Shown piece by piece: positions 61,487 through 64,000 of a stretch of DNA of 64,000 nucleotides (positions are counted from its first letter, which is position 1; every line of letters begins with the position of its first letter). The notes below the pieces were generated by a model, which did no database searches, had not been told where the DNA came from, and saw only the letters and a program-made list of their open reading frames with translations. The stretch comes from Chrysoporthe austroafricana. Taxonomy: Eukaryota; Ascomycota; Sordariomycetes; Diaporthales; Cryphonectriaceae. The translations under genes and the position numbers were made by a program. The stretch lies in assembly GCA_001051155.2 (NCBI GenBank), contig JYIP02000011.1:992001-1056000 (forward strand). The letters are read 5' to 3'.

Positions 61487-62255
61487 GAATGACGCAGCTT
61501 GACTTTCAAACCGTACTGTAGCTCTGTAAATGGTTACTAAGATGCTGTTCAAGCCCGCCCGGTCTAGAGTCGTTTCTCTTGACTAAGCTATAGCCAGAAA
61601 CTCTTTAAGCGGGCCCCAAAGCAACTGATTAGTTATGAGAATGATATCTAAGGTTGAATCCGTGAAATCGTTCTCCCGAAGCAAGCACCTGCCTCCTCTC
61701 TGTGCCGGTTCATTTCCAAGCACCAAACACTCCACCTGACTGTTCGCGACTGTGTATTAGGAGCTTCTAGTTGATTGTAAACTTTGCGTATTGTTTAGTT
61801 TCATTTTAGTTATGAATACATGACGTACCTAAACAACTCAAATGAGGCCCGGGATCAAGCCAGGAATAGATTTCAAACAGTGAATACTGTCAGGGGCATA
61901 TGATCAACTTCGGTTAAACCAGCCAGTGCACTGTGGAATAGAGAATGGGAACTAGTTCAAATGAAAGAAATTCCTTGCTCGACTTTAACGTTAAGGTGTC
62001 AAACTACTTTTTTTTCCTCGGGCACCGCCGAGCTTGTTAAGTGCCCGCCCGCCCTTTCCATACCGCGATTCTAAAAAGAAATCGGCGCGCGCAAAATCAT
62101 TAATGCGCCTGTTCCCTCCCCTCTTTTCTTACGCTCATGACTTGCCCATAATCCTTGCATACTTTAGGTTCTTACCAGCAGGATGTTGTTGCCGTGAACT
62201 GCCAGTTATCCCTGCTTCTGTCCTCGTAGTAGTCTTTCGAAGTGTAAGGATATAA
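61487..62255. other. No gene recognised
   Basis: Normal composition, short frames only. Confidence 0.5.
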
Positions 62256-62260
62256 TGGCC

Positions 62261-62479
62261 CTATACCTCCATCATCTTAGAGTAATTGTCTCTATATAGC
62301 GACGAGATACATAGAAGCCTTTTAATTTCCCTCCAATGATCTGCGTCAGACTCAAGGCTGCTAGGAAGTTGCTCCATTGCTGCCTTTGCTGTCCCTGTGA
62401 CCAGATGGACTTGCCGGCTGGCATCAATCGGAGACAGAAGCTCTGGACCATTGCCGGCGAGCACGAATGCGCTTTCCAA
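62261..62479 (-). pseudogene. Possible gene remnant, unidentified
   Basis: A minus-strand frame of 72 codons with protein-like helical composition (S-P-I-D-A-S-R-Q-V-H-L, then D-H-W-R-E-I-K-R-L-L) ending in a stop at 62261. A second minus frame (62844-62272) and a plus frame (62497-62685) overlap it, so coding strand and reality are uncertain. No family recognised. Confidence 0.25.
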
Positions 62480-63296
62480 AAGCGTAGAACAAGTATGTGA
62501 TAGGAATCAATGCCATCACAAAAGAAAACCGAGCAGACGATGTCTATTGGATACCGAGTTTGTTGATCGTGGCCCTGGCGAACAACATAAAACTCCCCAC
62601 GAACACGCTCCGCAGAAATGTGTTCGCAGCAATCGCGCTCGCCGACATTGCCTGGAAAAATGTCTCCAGGGAACTGACAGTTTAGAAACCGATAATATAC
62701 TATTATCATGCATGGGGCCATGTAGTTGGTAGAAGTTCGAAGAAGTCCTGGCCCCTGGATGAAGGATGCAATGCATTCCTCTGTACGAGCGCAAAGCTTT
62801 GGAATAGGTCCCTCACAGGTGGAGTGCATGTGTATCCGCGGCATCGGCCTTCATACTTGATGCACCAATCATTCATCACATGATATTATTTATTTCAGCT
62901 TTATCATTTGGGTACAGCCTTGTACTTGCAACATTACATTTTATTTCTCGACCCTGTACCAATGTTGTTTTGTACCTTACATGTTAGTTGATCGTGCTGT
63001 TTTTCTCAGCCCCCGATTACCATGTAGGTGATTCGGAAGCACTGTAATGCAGGCGCTATCAACACCTCACAGAGGTGAGGTAAATTCGGGACAAAGTGAT
63101 CAGGCTTCCATTCTGATGAATAGTGATATACAGCAAATAGCTGGGTATATATCTTACCATCTCCACAGTTTGAGGTTAGCTCAGTTTGGAGTCATTTTTT
63201 TCAACCGCAAGAAGTCCACACAGCTTCATCATCTCCAATTTCTATTATTGAAAACAGCTTCACACCATCATCCACCTGAAGAAAGCAATCGTCACA

Positions 63297-64000
63297 ATGC
63301 CTTCGGATAGTTTTGATGTTGTCATCGTTGGTGGTGGCACTGCTGGCCTCGTTCTAGCCAATCGCCTTTTCGTAGACCCAGACTTGCAAGTGGTTGCTCT
63401 CGAGAGCGCTGAAGACCGTTCGGCAGATCCAAACACCTTAACTCTGGGCGCATGGCCACCGCTGTCAAACACTCTAGTAGACTGGACTTTTCACACAGTA
63501 CCACAGCAAGAGCTTGGAGAAAAACAGATCACGATACCCCAAGGGCGTGACCTGGGGGGCTCCAGCACTATCAACAGCTTCCTTTTCACCCCCACGTTCA
63601 AGGCCAATGTGGAAGCGTTGAAGAAATTGGGCAACAAGGGCTGGGACTTCGCGGCGTTTAAAAATACCCCTGGAACAAACTATTACTCTGCATAAGCCTT
63701 CTAGTATTACTCAAGGCAATGGCCCATTCCAACTTTCACTTTCTTCGCCTGATAGCTTGTGGAAGAGAGCTTGGATCGATGGTCTTGAATCCGTCGGGTT
63801 TTCGAGATCTGGTCCACTTTCTAGCCACCTCTGGGCCGATTATTGCTTCGGAAAGAATTGACCTGGAAAAGAAGCAACGAAGTTATTCTGCCAATGCATA
63901 TATAGGTCCAGTTCGAAGCAGACCGAATTTGACAGTCCTGACTGAGACGACGGCAACCAAGATGCTGCTCGAAAAACCGTCGAGCACGCTATCGCCAAAG
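63297..64000 (+). pseudogene. GMC oxidoreductase, N-terminal part, frameshifted, cut by the window edge
   Basis: FAD-dependent glucose-methanol-choline family; members oxidise alcohols, sugars or secondary metabolites. ATG at 63297 starts a 132-codon frame with the dinucleotide-binding V-I-V-G-G-G-T-A-G-L near residue 10, an acidic residue after V-V-A-L (residue 39), and Q-G-R-D-L-G-G-S-S-T-I-N-S-F (GMC signature) near residue 83-96. The frame stops at 63693, but homology continues in the next frame (K-P-S-S-I-T-Q-G-N-G-P-F from about 63696) and after about 63825 in a third (Q-R-S-Y-S-A-N-A-Y-I, then R-P-N-L-T-V-L-T-E-T), so at least two frameshifts exist. Unusually for this window the changes are indels, not RIP stops. 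Confidence 0.82.

Noticed and set aside
62272..62844. 190-codon minus-strand gene
   Set aside because: The composition is unlike a typical fungal protein and it overlaps other open frames; I could not support it beyond the weak 62261-62479 candidate.

Overview
The window looks like nuclear DNA from a filamentous ascomycete (Pezizomycotina). The reasons are short introns of the GTAAGT/GTATGT...CTGAC...AG type, fungal gene families, TTAGGG-type telomere-like motifs, and long AT-rich blocks carrying the signature of repeat-induced point mutation (RIP): CpA/TpG are depleted in favour of TpA, CpG survives, and transposon frames are full of TAA/TAG stops at former CAA, CAG and TGG codons. I cannot name the species.

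Left block (1-37925): a nest of Ty3/gypsy LTR retrotransposons. Element boundaries were set from LTR ends (TG...CA, or TA...TA after RIP) and 5-bp target-site duplications (TSDs). G is the oldest; only its gag and a broken 5' LTR are visible (37132-37925). D (minus strand, right end 37126) sits in G. Three elements sit in D: F (plus, enters from the left edge, ends 6218), C (minus, 6313-13819, TSD AAGTA) and E (plus, 15656-33796, TSD GTATT). A1 (minus, 17651-25128, TSD AAATA) sits in E. F, C, D, A and B are chromoviruses with the order gag, protease, RT, RNase H, integrase, chromodomain. F, C, A1, A2 and B also carry a convergent, antisense accessory ORF between pol and the 3' LTR, encoding a cysteine-motif/coiled-coil protein; the matching end of D is outside the window. 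E is a different lineage with 208-bp LTRs, about 10.7 kb of its own sequence, and an extra 3' ORF.

Middle island (37926-46212): ordinary base composition, not RIPped. It holds an unidentified open gene (about 38323-39489), a cytochrome P450 tail remnant, an MFS transporter pseudogene and an aromatic-aminotransferase pseudogene. Two homopolymer stretches, each with one N, look like assembly or sequencing defects. The island ends in a 19-bp minisatellite.

Right block (46213-61009): element B (plus, TSD ACAAA) was inserted into that minisatellite, and A2 (minus, 49554-57032, TSD TTATT) was inserted into B. The minisatellite resumes at 61010 and leads into normal sequence ending in a frameshifted GMC oxidoreductase (63297 to the edge). 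Removing B joins the island to this flank, giving a roughly 11-kb locus of decayed P450, MFS, aminotransferase and GMC genes, which suggests a dead secondary-metabolism-type cluster.

The LTRs of the chromovirus families carry a telomere-like AGGGTTAGGGTTA motif about 100 bp inside the U3 end, upstream of a TATA-like box; it is partly decayed in F and in the 3' LTR of B.
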